This document shows, piece by piece, positions 52,889 to 63,328 of a DNA stretch of 64,000 nucleotides. A model generated the notes under the pieces. It worked only from the letters and a program-made list of their open reading frames with translations. It did no database searches and was not told where the DNA came from. The first letter of the stretch is position 1. Every line of letters begins with the position of its first letter. Source of the DNA: Deferribacteres bacterium (GTDB lineage: Bacteria; Zhuqueibacterota; Zhuqueibacteria; Zhuqueibacterales; Geothermadaptataceae); the NCBI GenBank assembly GCA_020633675.1, contig JACKDE010000001.1:434001-498000 (forward strand), given 5' to 3'. The position numbers and the translations under genes were made by a program.

Positions 52889-55699
52889 TTAGAAGTTTAG
52901 ATTGAGTTGTCCCATGATCATTCTGCCAAGTTTGGGCGCACCGATGAACTCGCGATGCTCCTTGTTCAGCAGGTTGTTAAAAGCGAGATCAAAGCGCAAG
53001 CCTTGATAATAGTTGCTCAAGTCATAGCCGATATTGACATCGAGCAAAAAGTAGTCGTCGATTTCGCCAATGTACGGGCCGGATTGAACCGGAAAACCTT
53101 TGACAAAACGGCCGGAGGCGCCAAACGAAAAGCTGTTGAGCATATTGTAATTGAAGCCACCCTTGGCCTTGAACTTTGGTGCGTTGAGCGCCAGGGTGAT
53201 GTCCGTGCTGGTTTCATCCAGTTCGGTATTATCAAAGAAGTCATCGCTGACAACTGACATGTTGCCGAACAGGCGCAGGCTCGGGCTGGCATAATATTGA
53301 AATGCCGCATCGATGCCCCAGAAATTGACTTTACCGAAGTTCTTGTAGGTTCCCAAAAGTTCAGGGATTTGACCTGCACCGAGATCGTTTTCGTTCGGAA
53401 CAACGATCGCAACCGGGGTGGATGGGCTTGGCAGGCTGCCTGAAGCAAGCTGCGTAATGGTTGCTGCAACGGCTTCCGGTGTTTGGCCGACTGCCGCCAA
53501 TGTTGCGGCCAGCTGCGCATTGTTGGTAATGCCGGCTGCCAGCGCGGCCTGGAAATCCTGCGCCAACGTCGGCACAAGCACAAACGGCGTTTCAATCAGC
53601 ACCGGACCCACGAAGTTTTTCTTGCTGGTGTAGTAGAAATCGACCGCCATCAATAAGCGGTTATCGATCAGGCCTTTATAGCCAAATTCAAAGGTCTGGC
53701 TGGTCGTTTGCTGTAAAGGATCAATGTTAACGACATCACTCACCGGATTGGTTGTGCCGGTAGTGGAATTCAGCAGCGCCAACGCGCCTTGCGAAAAGCC
53801 GTTTACATTGGTGACACCGGGTGCAAACAATGCTTTGACTTGTTCAATCAATGCATCAGGCGTCGCTGAGGGTAAGCCAAGCAATTGTTTGATCGTAGCA
53901 TTGGGGATGGCATTGAGACTGGCAAAAACCGAATTATAGACTGCATCCAATGGCAAGCCAATGGGTTGCGCTGCACCCGGGGTTGCCGGATTCAGACTGC
54001 GTGCGACCAGGTCGGAGTTCGCGAATGCGCCAAAAGCTGAATTGCGCTGAAATGTGTAGCCATAGGCTGCGCCACGGCCACGGATGCGGATCGGTAAACT
54101 GGCATCCGGTTCACGGGCAACGATATCGAGAAAGAGTGAGTTGTTGCCCGGAGATGAATACGCATAATTATAGGTTGCGCGGAAAGAGTGCTGCGAACTC
54201 GGCTTGACCACCAGCGCAACTCGAGGGGACAGTACAAAGTCTTCATAAATGTTGTTGTAGTCACCGCGCAAAGCAAGCGTCAAATCGAGCATTGGCGACA
54301 GACGGGTGAGGGACTGCGCATACAGGCCGGTTTCGGAAATCAAATCGTTGTCTTCGTTGCGGCCATAGACTGTACCTTTGGTGTCTGGGGTGGTCCGGTC
54401 GTAATCGACACCAACGATAAGCTGTTGGCTGTCGCTGATATCCATATCATACTGTGCTTGAAAATTAATCTGATTAGAGTTGTCAACTACAGTAGAGTCA
54501 GTACCATAAACAAATGAGTTGCCGCCATCGTTGTTGTTCAAATAAGCTTGCGCGAAAAAGCCGCCTGATTGCAAGCGCAACTGACCATATTTATAACCAA
54601 ACCCGTCTGCCTGGACAGTGCCGATACCGGTTAGCACGACTGCATCCAGCGCTGAAAAACCACCGTCTGCTGTGAGTGTTGTATTATCATTCAGGCGAAA
54701 TTGCAGCATACCATTGACGTTAATTTTTTTGTAATCATAATTACGTTGCAATCCATCTGCATCATTGGCGAGTTGTTCGGCATCAAGTTTGTCATTTGGA
54801 TCCAGTTCCCAGTCATTGGCCTGGCCGTATTGCCCGGTCAACTTGTAGCCGATATTTTCACCAGCCACACCAGCATGCCGGAACGCTCCTGAAAAGAAGG
54901 ATCGCTCGCCACCATTGACCGAGATCGATGTGCCCGGATGTGAAAACGGATCTTTGGTGATGTAATGGATCACGCCTGCATCGACGCCGGCACCGTACAG
55001 TGCCGAACCGGGACCGCGTACAATTTCAACTTTATCGAGATCGACCACCATATTCGGCATGATCGAATGGATATTGACCGCCAACGAAGGCACCGCCGCC
55101 TGGCGATAATCCGTCAAAATATAGGTGGCGCCGGAGAACGCGTTGTTAAATCCGCGCAGCACCATTTCGCGGCGATCGATACCGGTTTGCGAAATATCGA
55201 CACCGACGGTGTTCTTCAGCACGCTGGCAGCCGTTGGCGCAACTTCGCCACGCATTTCCGATGAGCTGAGAACGGTAATCGATGCTGGAGCTTCCAGCGT
55301 TTTCTCAGGGCGGCGCGATGCCGAAATCGAGATGGCATTCACGCTGATGCCGGTAGCATCCAGCGCAATGTCAAGCTCCCTTGTTTCACCTGCCGTCAGG
55401 TTAATGCTGCTGAATTCTTTGCGAGCATAGCCGATAAACGAGGCGACGACCATGTAATTGCCCGCAGCAAGCCGGGTAACAATGTAAGCGCCATCTTCGC
55501 CGGCAGCAGCGCCAGTGGGTTGCGCAGACGTGCCAATAGCGGTCACGACCACATTCGCACCGGGCAGCACTTCACCGGTTGCACTGTCGATCACTTTGCC
55601 TTTTAGAGTGGCCGTCTGACTGTACAGAGGCGACGCTAGCATAAGCATCAGCAGCCCGATGAGCCACATCCAATTGAAACGTAAATTACACCACCTCAT
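52889..55699 (-). CDS. TonB-dependent receptor with carboxypeptidase-like regulatory domain
   Basis: 936-residue paralogue of the preceding receptor. Seen: signal peptide MWLIGLLMLMLASPLYSQ, N-terminal regulatory domain (LKGKVIDSATGEVLPGANVVV, GNYMVVASFIGYARKEFSSI), plug with SASRRPEKTLEAPASITVLS, VGVDISQTGIDRREMVLRGFNN, DKVEIVRGPGSALYGAGVDAGVIHYITKDP, and barrel ending in EFIGAPKLGRMIMGQLNLNF. An extended extracellular region near residues 560-780 is rich in Asn, Ala and Pro. GGGAGGAAGG precedes ATG 55699. The two genes look like an old tandem duplication; each is transcribed separately. Confidence 0.93.
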   Translation of the reverse strand: MRWCNLRFNWMWLIGLLMLMLASPLYSQTATLKGKVIDSATGEVLPGANVVVTAIGTSAQPTGAAAGEDGAYIVTRLAAGNYMVVASFIGYARKEFSSINLTAGETRELDIALDATGISVNAISISASRRPEKTLEAPASITVLSSSEMRGEVAPTAASVLKNTVGVDISQTGIDRREMVLRGFNNAFSGATYILTDYRQAAVPSLAVNIHSIMPNMVVDLDKVEIVRGPGSALYGAGVDAGVIHYITKDPFSHPGTSISVNGGERSFFSGAFRHAGVAGENIGYKLTGQYGQANDWELDPNDKLDAEQLANDADGLQRNYDYKKINVNGMLQFRLNDNTTLTADGGFSALDAVVLTGIGTVQADGFGYKYGQLRLQSGGFFAQAYLNNNDGGNSFVYGTDSTVVDNSNQINFQAQYDMDISDSQQLIVGVDYDRTTPDTKGTVYGRNEDNDLISETGLYAQSLTRLSPMLDLTLALRGDYNNIYEDFVLSPRVALVVKPSSQHSFRATYNYAYSSPGNNSLFLDIVAREPDASLPIRIRGRGAAYGYTFQRNSAFGAFANSDLVARSLNPATPGAAQPIGLPLDAVYNSVFASLNAIPNATIKQLLGLPSATPDALIEQVKALFAPGVTNVNGFSQGALALLNSTTGTTNPVSDVVNIDPLQQTTSQTFEFGYKGLIDNRLLMAVDFYYTSKKNFVGPVLIETPFVLVPTLAQDFQAALAAGITNNAQLAATLAAVGQTPEAVAATITQLASGSLPSPSTPVAIVVPNENDLGAGQIPELLGTYKNFGKVNFWGIDAAFQYYASPSLRLFGNMSVVSDDFFDNTELDETSTDITLALNAPKFKAKGGFNYNMLNSFSFGASGRFVKGFPVQSGPYIGEIDDYFLLDVNIGYDLSNYYQGLRFDLAFNNLLNKEHREFIGAPKLGRMIMGQLNLNF

Positions 55700-56104
55700 A
55701 ACCTTCCTCCCGTTAAAAGTTTTGAAACGCAGTTGAACTAAAGGTACGGCGTTTGCTTTAATGAATTATTAAATAAAGTGGTTTGTTGACCGGTATGTAT
55801 GCAAAATGGGTAGCATTCAAATGCTGTGGGGATATATGCCGGCACCAAAGCAGGCGGCACGAAATGCCAGGCAGGCAGCAGAGTTTCAAAAATCGAATGA
55901 AGCAAAATATTTACCCGGGTGTAAAGAGTTTGCCAAAATATTTATTTAAACGCCTAAATAACATCGACGCAAGAAAAAAGCAAGAGATTTCTACCAATTG
56001 CGCATGGTCGAATCAACAGCTTATCTTCTGCATTCAATGCTGTCCAGGACGAGCACCGAAGGGCAGCATTGAATGCAGAAGGATTACACACTCCTCTTTA
56101 CGCA
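55700..56104. other. Leader of receptor gene with 18-bp inverted repeat at its far end
   Basis: About 405 bp between the receptor gene start and the metalloprotease stop (both - strand). No gene. Near the protease end, CTTCTGCATTCAATGCTG (56025-56042) and its perfect reverse complement (56064-56081) form an 18-bp stem with a 21-nt loop. There is no T-run on the - strand to make it a typical terminator. Confidence 0.6.
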
Positions 56105-58567
<2,463 letters not shown>

Positions 58568-58850
58568 GAAAAATCCTCCGTTTGGCAACAGCACGGCGCC
58601 GCAAATACGCAGTGAAAACAAAATGTCAAAAACTGCAAGCAAAATAGCAGGCAACATACTGAACCGCAAGCGTTTTCCCACCATGTAGGGCTGTTCGCAA
58701 CTGGTTTTCCAGGGGACAACATTTTGACAAACCGGCAAGAAACCTTCGACAAAGACGCAAAAATGATTTGTTATTTACTCATTTTTTTTATCTTTAACGA
58801 GACTGGAAATAGCAAAAATAGACTGGGCGAAGAATGTTGATGGGGGCAGA

Positions 58851-59108
58851 ATGCCGACAATTTTATATGTAATGGGCTGGTGATTCTTTTTCTATGTAAA
58901 TGAAGGGGATGAACCGATTCATATTCATTGTCGCAAATGAGAGAAAGAGTGCAAATATTGGCTAAATTCAGACCAGTTTGACGTTGAGGAAGCGTATAGT
59001 TATAACCTTGGAAAAAAGGACAAACGCCAAGTCAAGAAAATTATTTTTGAAAACTTCAAGTACTTTGAAAAAGAATGGAATAGATTCCAAAAAGGCAAAT
59101 TGAAATGA
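58851..59108 (+). pseudogene. DUF4160 gene with two in-frame TGA codons
   Basis: Reading from ATG 58851 the frame is DUF4160-like (MPTILYVMGW..FFFYVNEGDEP, IHIHCRK..EKECKYWLN, EAYSYNLGKKDKRQVKKII...KYFEKEWNRF) and it ends with TGA 59106-59108. Codon 11 (58881-58883) and codon 30 (58938-58940) are both TGA. Family members usually have Arg or another residue and Gly there, so both are probably nonsense mutations. The last base group overlaps the ATG of the DUF2442 gene (ATGA), the order usual for this pair. Other genes use TGA normally as stop, so recoding is unlikely. Confidence 0.75.
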
Positions 59109-59359
59109 AAAAATATCATAATGCCGAAAATGTTGCGATTTGCGATGGCAAACTCAAGATCAAAGTCGATGGATTTAACCACGAGTTCGCATTATCTGTG
59201 ATTTCTGAAAGATTGGCTGCTGCATCAGATGTTGAACAACAACACTATCAAGTTTCATATGGTATCCACTGGCCGTTGATCGATGAAGATCTCTCGATTG
59301 ATGGCCTGCTCGGGATAAAACATAGCCTGCCGAATTTTAAAAACGCTGCCAATATCTAA
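59105..59359 (+). CDS. DUF2442 family protein
   Basis: 84-residue small protein. Seen: N-terminal KKYHNAENVAICDGKLKIKVDGFNHEF and the family signature GIHWPLIDEDLSIDGLLGI. DUF2442 and DUF4160 genes occur next to each other and have been discussed as toxin-antitoxin-like pairs; the evidence for that is weak. ATG overlaps the end of the upstream pseudogene by 4 bp. Still intact while its partner is broken, which would fit loss of one component. Confidence 0.8.
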   Translation: MKKYHNAENVAICDGKLKIKVDGFNHEFALSVISERLAAASDVEQQHYQVSYGIHWPLIDEDLSIDGLLGIKHSLPNFKNAANI

Positions 59360-59382
59360 AATTTTAGCAGAAAGCAAAAGCC

Positions 59383-61122
59383 ATGGCAAAGAAAGACAAA
59401 ACCGACGTCAGTTTTATGAAGTCGCTGTTTGCTGGTGTAATCGATCAGGAAACGATTTTTCCGTATCCGAAATTGCCGCAAGATGAGCAGGAAAATCTCG
59501 ATATGATCCTGCAGGCATGGAATGAATTTGCTAAAGATGCTGTCGACAGCCCACAAATCGACCGCGATAAGAAAATCCCCAAAGAAGTCTTGCAAGGCAT
59601 GGCTGAGCTCGGCTTCTTCGGCCTGTCGATTCCGGAACAATATGGCGGTGCCGGTCTCTCCGAAACAGCCTACTGCCGCGTGTTCGAAGAGGTCTGCAAC
59701 TACGATGCCTCGCTGGCGGTGACGTTGGGTGCCCATGCCAGCATCGGTACCAACGGCTTGCTGCTGTACGGCACCGAAAAGCAGAAGCAAAAATACCTGC
59801 CAAAATTGGCCAGCGGCGAGTGGATTGCCGCTTTTGCGCTCACCGAGCCGGGCGCAGGCTCGGATGCCGCCGGTATTCAAAGTAAAGCTGTGTTGAATGA
59901 TAAAAAAACACATTTCATCCTCAATGGCGGCAAAATGTGGATCAGCAACGGCAGCATCAGCGATTTGTGGACGGTTTTTGCCAAGACCGATGTGATCGAG
60001 GACGGCGTGATCAAAGAAAAGATTTCGGCATTTCTGGTGGAAGCGAAATGGCCGGGTTGTTCGGCAGGCAAACCGGAAGACAAATTCGGCATCCGCGGTT
60101 CCGACACCACCGCGCTTAATTTCGACAACGTGCAAGTGCCGGTGGAAAATTTGCTCGGCCCGCTCGGCAAGGGTTTCAAGGTGGCGATGGAAACGCTCAA
60201 CGTTGGCCGCCTGGGGCTTGCCGCCGGCAATGTCGGCGGCTGCAAATTGTTGACGCAAATGGCTGCGGACTATGCCAAAAATCGCAAGCAGTTTGGGCAA
60301 TCCATCGCCGAGTTCGAAATTATCAAAGACAAAATCGCCAACATGGCGGCTGACGCTTATGCTGCCGAAAGCATGGTCTATTTGACTTCCGCTTTGGCTG
60401 ACCGCCACACGGTAGACTACTCGCTGGAGTCCGCCATCAGTAAAGTATTTGCATCGGAAGCACTGTGGCGCGCTGCCAATGAAGCCATGCAGATCGCCGG
60501 CGGCAATGGTTACTCGACCGAGTATCCATTTGGACAAATCGTCCGAGATGCCCGCATCAATTTGATTTTTGAAGGCACGAATGAGATTTTGCGCGCTTTC
60601 ACGGCGCTCGCTGGCATGCAGGGGCCGGGCGAATATCTCAAAAAGATCGGCAAAGCTCTGCGCGATCCCATAAAGGGCTTTGGTCTGCTCACCGAATTCG
60701 CGGTGCAAAAAGTCCGTGATGTGGTAACCAAAGATACGCTCAAAAATATTGCGCCCGAGTTGAAGGAGCAAGCCGAGCGCTTCAACGATTTTGCCGATGA
60801 GTTGCAATCGAACGTCGAAAAAGTGCTAATGAAATATGGCAAGGAGATCATTCACCACGAATTTATTCAGCAGCGCATCGCCAACATGGCGATCGATCTG
60901 TATGGGATGGCAGCTGTGATTTCACGCGTGGATAGCAAAATTAAGGACAGCAAGTCGGTCGAGCAGGAGATGCCGCTGGTGCAGCTCTATTGTGACGCCG
61001 CCTGGCGCCGCGTGCGCCGTGAAGCCCGGCAAATCGAAAACAACCTCGATAAACAGCGCCGGCAAGCCTGCGATCTGATCTACAATAGTAAACAAATTCC
61101 TTTCGACGTGTTTCATGAATAA
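59383..61122 (+). CDS. Acyl-CoA dehydrogenase, VLCAD/ACAD9-like
   Basis: 579-residue FAD-dependent dehydrogenase, longer than the 380-residue type by a C-terminal extension typical of very-long-chain enzymes and ACAD9. Seen: GLSIPEQYGGAGLSE, TLGAHASIGTNGLLLYGTEKQKQKYLP, FALTEPGAGSDAAGI, GGKMWISNGS, FGIRGSDTTALNFDNVQVP, GGNGYSTEYPFGQIVRDARIN and LIFEGTNEILR with catalytic Glu, then the tail (KYGKEIIHHEFIQQRIANMAID). The etfB and etfA genes follow, so these three probably form a transcription unit for long-chain fatty acid oxidation. Confidence 0.9.
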   Translation: MAKKDKTDVSFMKSLFAGVIDQETIFPYPKLPQDEQENLDMILQAWNEFAKDAVDSPQIDRDKKIPKEVLQGMAELGFFGLSIPEQYGGAGLSETAYCRVFEEVCNYDASLAVTLGAHASIGTNGLLLYGTEKQKQKYLPKLASGEWIAAFALTEPGAGSDAAGIQSKAVLNDKKTHFILNGGKMWISNGSISDLWTVFAKTDVIEDGVIKEKISAFLVEAKWPGCSAGKPEDKFGIRGSDTTALNFDNVQVPVENLLGPLGKGFKVAMETLNVGRLGLAAGNVGGCKLLTQMAADYAKNRKQFGQSIAEFEIIKDKIANMAADAYAAESMVYLTSALADRHTVDYSLESAISKVFASEALWRAANEAMQIAGGNGYSTEYPFGQIVRDARINLIFEGTNEILRAFTALAGMQGPGEYLKKIGKALRDPIKGFGLLTEFAVQKVRDVVTKDTLKNIAPELKEQAERFNDFADELQSNVEKVLMKYGKEIIHHEFIQQRIANMAIDLYGMAAVISRVDSKIKDSKSVEQEMPLVQLYCDAAWRRVRREARQIENNLDKQRRQACDLIYNSKQIPFDVFHE

Positions 61123-61130
61123 TTTTTTAT

Positions 61131-61144
61131 GAATTACGAATTAT
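61131..61144. repeat. GAATTAC/GAATTAT heptamer repeat
   Basis: GAATTAC (61131-61137) and GAATTAT (61138-61144) just after the long-chain acyl-CoA dehydrogenase stop; same family as at 9112 and 10009. Confidence 0.65.
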
Positions 61145-61226
61145 AAAATGTCAAAAACGTAAATCGTGATGTGTAACGCATATAACACAGTACTACATTT
61201 TAAAAGATGACTGAAGGAGACGCTCT

Positions 61227-62003
61227 GTGAAGATAGCGATTCTGTTGAAGCAAGTCCCGGTCAAAGACGCCACGCTAAAGGTGAATGGCGATGGGCTGTG
61301 GATCGATGAAGACAATGTGACGTTTGAGATCAATGAAAGCGACCACTACGGCCTGGAAGAAGCGCTGCGTTTGAAGGAAAAACACGATGGCGAAGTGGTG
61401 GTGGTCACCATGGGGCCGGAGCGTGTCAAAGAGTCGATCAAGCAAGCGCTCGCGAAAGGGGCAGATCGTGCCATTCACATCAACTCCAGCGGCTACAGTA
61501 ATCCGGATCCGATTGCCCATGCCAAATTGCTTTGCGCTGCTATTAAAGATGAGAATTTCGATCTGATTTTGTCCGGCTTGCAAAGCGATGATTTGGGCTA
61601 TGGCCAGACCGGCGTGCTGGTCGCGGAAATGCTCGGCATGGCGCACGCAACCCTTGTGATGGAAACCGATGTGCAGGATGGCAAAATCAAAGTCAAGCGT
61701 GAGCTTGAAGGCGGCTGGTTTCAGTCTGTTGAGCTGCCTTTGCCGGCGGTGCTGACCATCCAGTCTGGCCTCAACCAGATTCGCTATGCCACCATCAAGG
61801 GCATCATGGCAGCCAAGCGCAAGGAAATCAAGGAAATTGCTATCAGCGACCTGGGCGTCAGCGATGCCGATGCCAGCGGTATTCAAATGCATAAAATTTA
61901 TCTTCCGGTTAAAACCAAACAAACCGTGGTTTTGGAAGGCGACACTGCAGACATCGTCTCGAAGCTGGTCGATAAACTCAAAAACGAAGCGAAAGTACTG
62001 TAA
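61227..62003 (+). CDS. etfB: Electron transfer flavoprotein beta subunit
   Basis: 258-residue AMP-binding subunit of ETF, which takes electrons from acyl-CoA dehydrogenases to the respiratory chain. Seen: KIAILLKQVPVKDATLKVNGDGLWI, MNESDHYGLEEALRLKEKHDGEVVVVTMGP, KQALAKGADRAIHI, DLILSGLQSDDLGYGQTGVLVAEMLG and PAVLTIQSGLNQIRYATIKGIMAAKRKEI. GTG start 61227 with GAAGGAGA upstream. Separated from etfA by a 91-bp region containing a mirrored heptamer array. Confidence 0.95.
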   Translation: MKIAILLKQVPVKDATLKVNGDGLWIDEDNVTFEINESDHYGLEEALRLKEKHDGEVVVVTMGPERVKESIKQALAKGADRAIHINSSGYSNPDPIAHAKLLCAAIKDENFDLILSGLQSDDLGYGQTGVLVAEMLGMAHATLVMETDVQDGKIKVKRELEGGWFQSVELPLPAVLTIQSGLNQIRYATIKGIMAAKRKEIKEIAISDLGVSDADASGIQMHKIYLPVKTKQTVVLEGDTADIVSKLVDKLKNEAKVL

Positions 62004-62080
62004 CAGCTGTCAGCTAACAGCCATCAGCCATCAGCGTTGGCAAATGCTGATCGCTGACTGCTGAAGGCTGATAGCTAAAA
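62004..62080. repeat. Mirrored CAGCNNN / GCTGNNN heptamer array between etfB and etfA
   Basis: Five consecutive heptamers CAGCTGT, CAGCTAA, CAGCCAT, CAGCCAT, CAGCGTT (62004-62038), then after a 7-nt spacer five in the opposite orientation GCTGATC, GCTGACT, GCTGAAG, GCTGATA, GCTAAAA (62046-62080). The whole array can fold on itself. It starts on the base after the etfB stop. Confidence 0.8.
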
Positions 62081-62094
62081 CATGGAGATACACA

Positions 62095-63075
62095 ATGGCA
62101 AACGGAATACTTGTTGTTTTAGAAAATAACGATGGCAAGATCAGTCGTATCGGTTGGGAGACATTGACTGCGGCACAAAAAATCGGTTCCGATCTCGGCA
62201 TCGGTGTGTCGGCAGCTGTGCTCGGCAAAGACGCCAAAAGCATGGCCGACAGCGCTGCCGGCAAACACGCGGACGCGATTTATGCAGCCAGCAACGCTGC
62301 ACTGGAAAACTACACGCCGGATGGCTACACTGCCGCGCTCGAACAGGTCATCGCGAAAGCTGCGCCGGCCTACATTTTTGTCGGCCACAGCTACCAGGCA
62401 CGCGATTACGTGGCCAAGCTGGCGCTAAGAATCAATGCCAAAATTATCAGCGACTGTATCGGCTACAAAGTGGATGGCGGCAGCCTCATGCTGACACGCC
62501 AGGTCTTTGCCGGCAAATTCAATGCGGACTATTCATTCAGCGGCAATGGCCCCTACATCGCAACTTTCCAGGCAGGGGCCTTTAGCGCGGATGGTCTGCA
62601 ACCTGGCTCGGCAAAGGTTGAAGAAGTGGCGGTCGATCTCTCCGGTACCGAGATTCGCACCAACGTGCTGGACATCTTCCAGGGTGTCAAGCAGGAGGTC
62701 GATTTAAGCAAGGCGGAAGTGATCGTCTCGGCTGGGCGCGGATTGAAGGAAAAAGACAATATGGCGTTAGTAGAAGGATTGGCGAAAGCGCTCGGCGGCG
62801 ATGTCTCCGGTTCACGCCCGGTCTGCGATGATGGCTGGCTCAAGATCGACCGGCAGATCGGCTCTTCCGGGCAAACGGTGTCGCCGAAACTGTATTTGGC
62901 AGTTGGCATCTCTGGCGCGATTCAGCACGTGGTGGGCATGAAAAATTCCAAATACATCGTCGCGATCAACAAAGACCCGCACGCACCGATCTTTGAAATC
63001 GCCGATGTGGCGGTAGTAGCCGATTTGTTCGAAGTCGTGCCCGCGCTGACCAAGGCGGTGCAGGAAGCGGCGTAA
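62095..63075 (+). CDS. etfA: Electron transfer flavoprotein alpha subunit
   Basis: 326-residue FAD-binding subunit of ETF. Seen: NGILVVLENNDGKISRIGWETLTAAQKIG, VFVGHSYQARDYVAKLA, and the C-terminal FAD domain VIVSAGRGLKEKDNMALVEGLAKALGGDVSGSRPVCDDGW, YLAVGISGAIQHVVGMKNSKYIVAINKDPHAPIFEIADVAVVADL. GGAG at 62084-62087 precedes ATG 62095. It is the last gene of standard base composition before the AT-rich retron. Confidence 0.95.
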   Translation: MANGILVVLENNDGKISRIGWETLTAAQKIGSDLGIGVSAAVLGKDAKSMADSAAGKHADAIYAASNAALENYTPDGYTAALEQVIAKAAPAYIFVGHSYQARDYVAKLALRINAKIISDCIGYKVDGGSLMLTRQVFAGKFNADYSFSGNGPYIATFQAGAFSADGLQPGSAKVEEVAVDLSGTEIRTNVLDIFQGVKQEVDLSKAEVIVSAGRGLKEKDNMALVEGLAKALGGDVSGSRPVCDDGWLKIDRQIGSSGQTVSPKLYLAVGISGAIQHVVGMKNSKYIVAINKDPHAPIFEIADVAVVADLFEVVPALTKAVQEAA

Positions 63076-63128
63076 TTACCGCACTTTCAAGACGCGATAT
63101 TTAATTTTTTGTTTGATTTTTTCTTGAT

Positions 63129-63134
63129 TATGAT
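63129..63134 (+). promoter_or_regulatory. Possible -10 box of the retron transcript
   Basis: TATGAT at 63129-63134 with T-rich upstream DNA lies about 12 bp before the a1 segment of the ncRNA. No clear -35 at the usual distance; identification is tentative. Confidence 0.3.
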
Positions 63135-63145
63135 TAAAGTGGAGT

Positions 63146-63321
63146 TGGCGGCTATCTTGCTATAGTCATTGTGATTAAGCATTTAATCATAGGTTGGTGT
63201 TAAGCCATCCTCAAATTGTACTTTTTAGCTTTCTTGGCGAGTATAAAACCCGTTCAAGAAAGCTATTTTCTTGAACGGGTTTTATACTCGCCACGCTCAA
63301 AGTATAGCAAGATGGCTGCCG
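63146..63321 (+). ncRNA. Retron msr-msd non-coding RNA
   Basis: Complete retron RNA by folding. a1 (63146-63164) pairs with a2 (63303-63321): 19 bp, 16 Watson-Crick and 3 G-U. The candidate branching guanosine is G63165, just after a1. msr hairpin 1: TGATTAA/TTAATCA (63172-63178, 63183-63189), 4-nt loop. msr hairpin 2: GGTTGG/CCATCC (63192-63197, 63205-63210), one mismatch. msd stem: CTTT/AAAG and AGC/GCT at the base, then 27 uninterrupted pairs (63235-63261 with 63267-63293) and loop GCTAT. This is the a1-msr-msd-a2 order of Ec86-type retrons. The effector follows within 8 nt. msDNA of about 80-90 nt is expected. Confidence 0.9.
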
Positions 63322-63328
63322 CAATTAT

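Noticed and set aside
58881..58940. UGA recoding (Sec, Trp or Gly) in the DUF4160 frame
   Set aside because: TGA is used as an ordinary stop in many genes here and no selenocysteine-like context or insertion hairpin was noticed; nonsense mutation is simpler.
59356..60807. 483-codon - strand frame over the long-chain acyl-CoA dehydrogenase
   Set aside because: Mirror of a conserved gene; typical long antisense frame.
62004..62080. CRISPR array
   Set aside because: Unit length is 7 nt with no spacers, far from the 24-48-nt repeats and unique spacers of CRISPR.
63235..63302. Long hairpin as an intrinsic terminator of etfA
   Set aside because: The stem is followed by CGCTCAAAG, with no T-run, and it sits inside a larger complementary a1/a2 frame that terminators lack.
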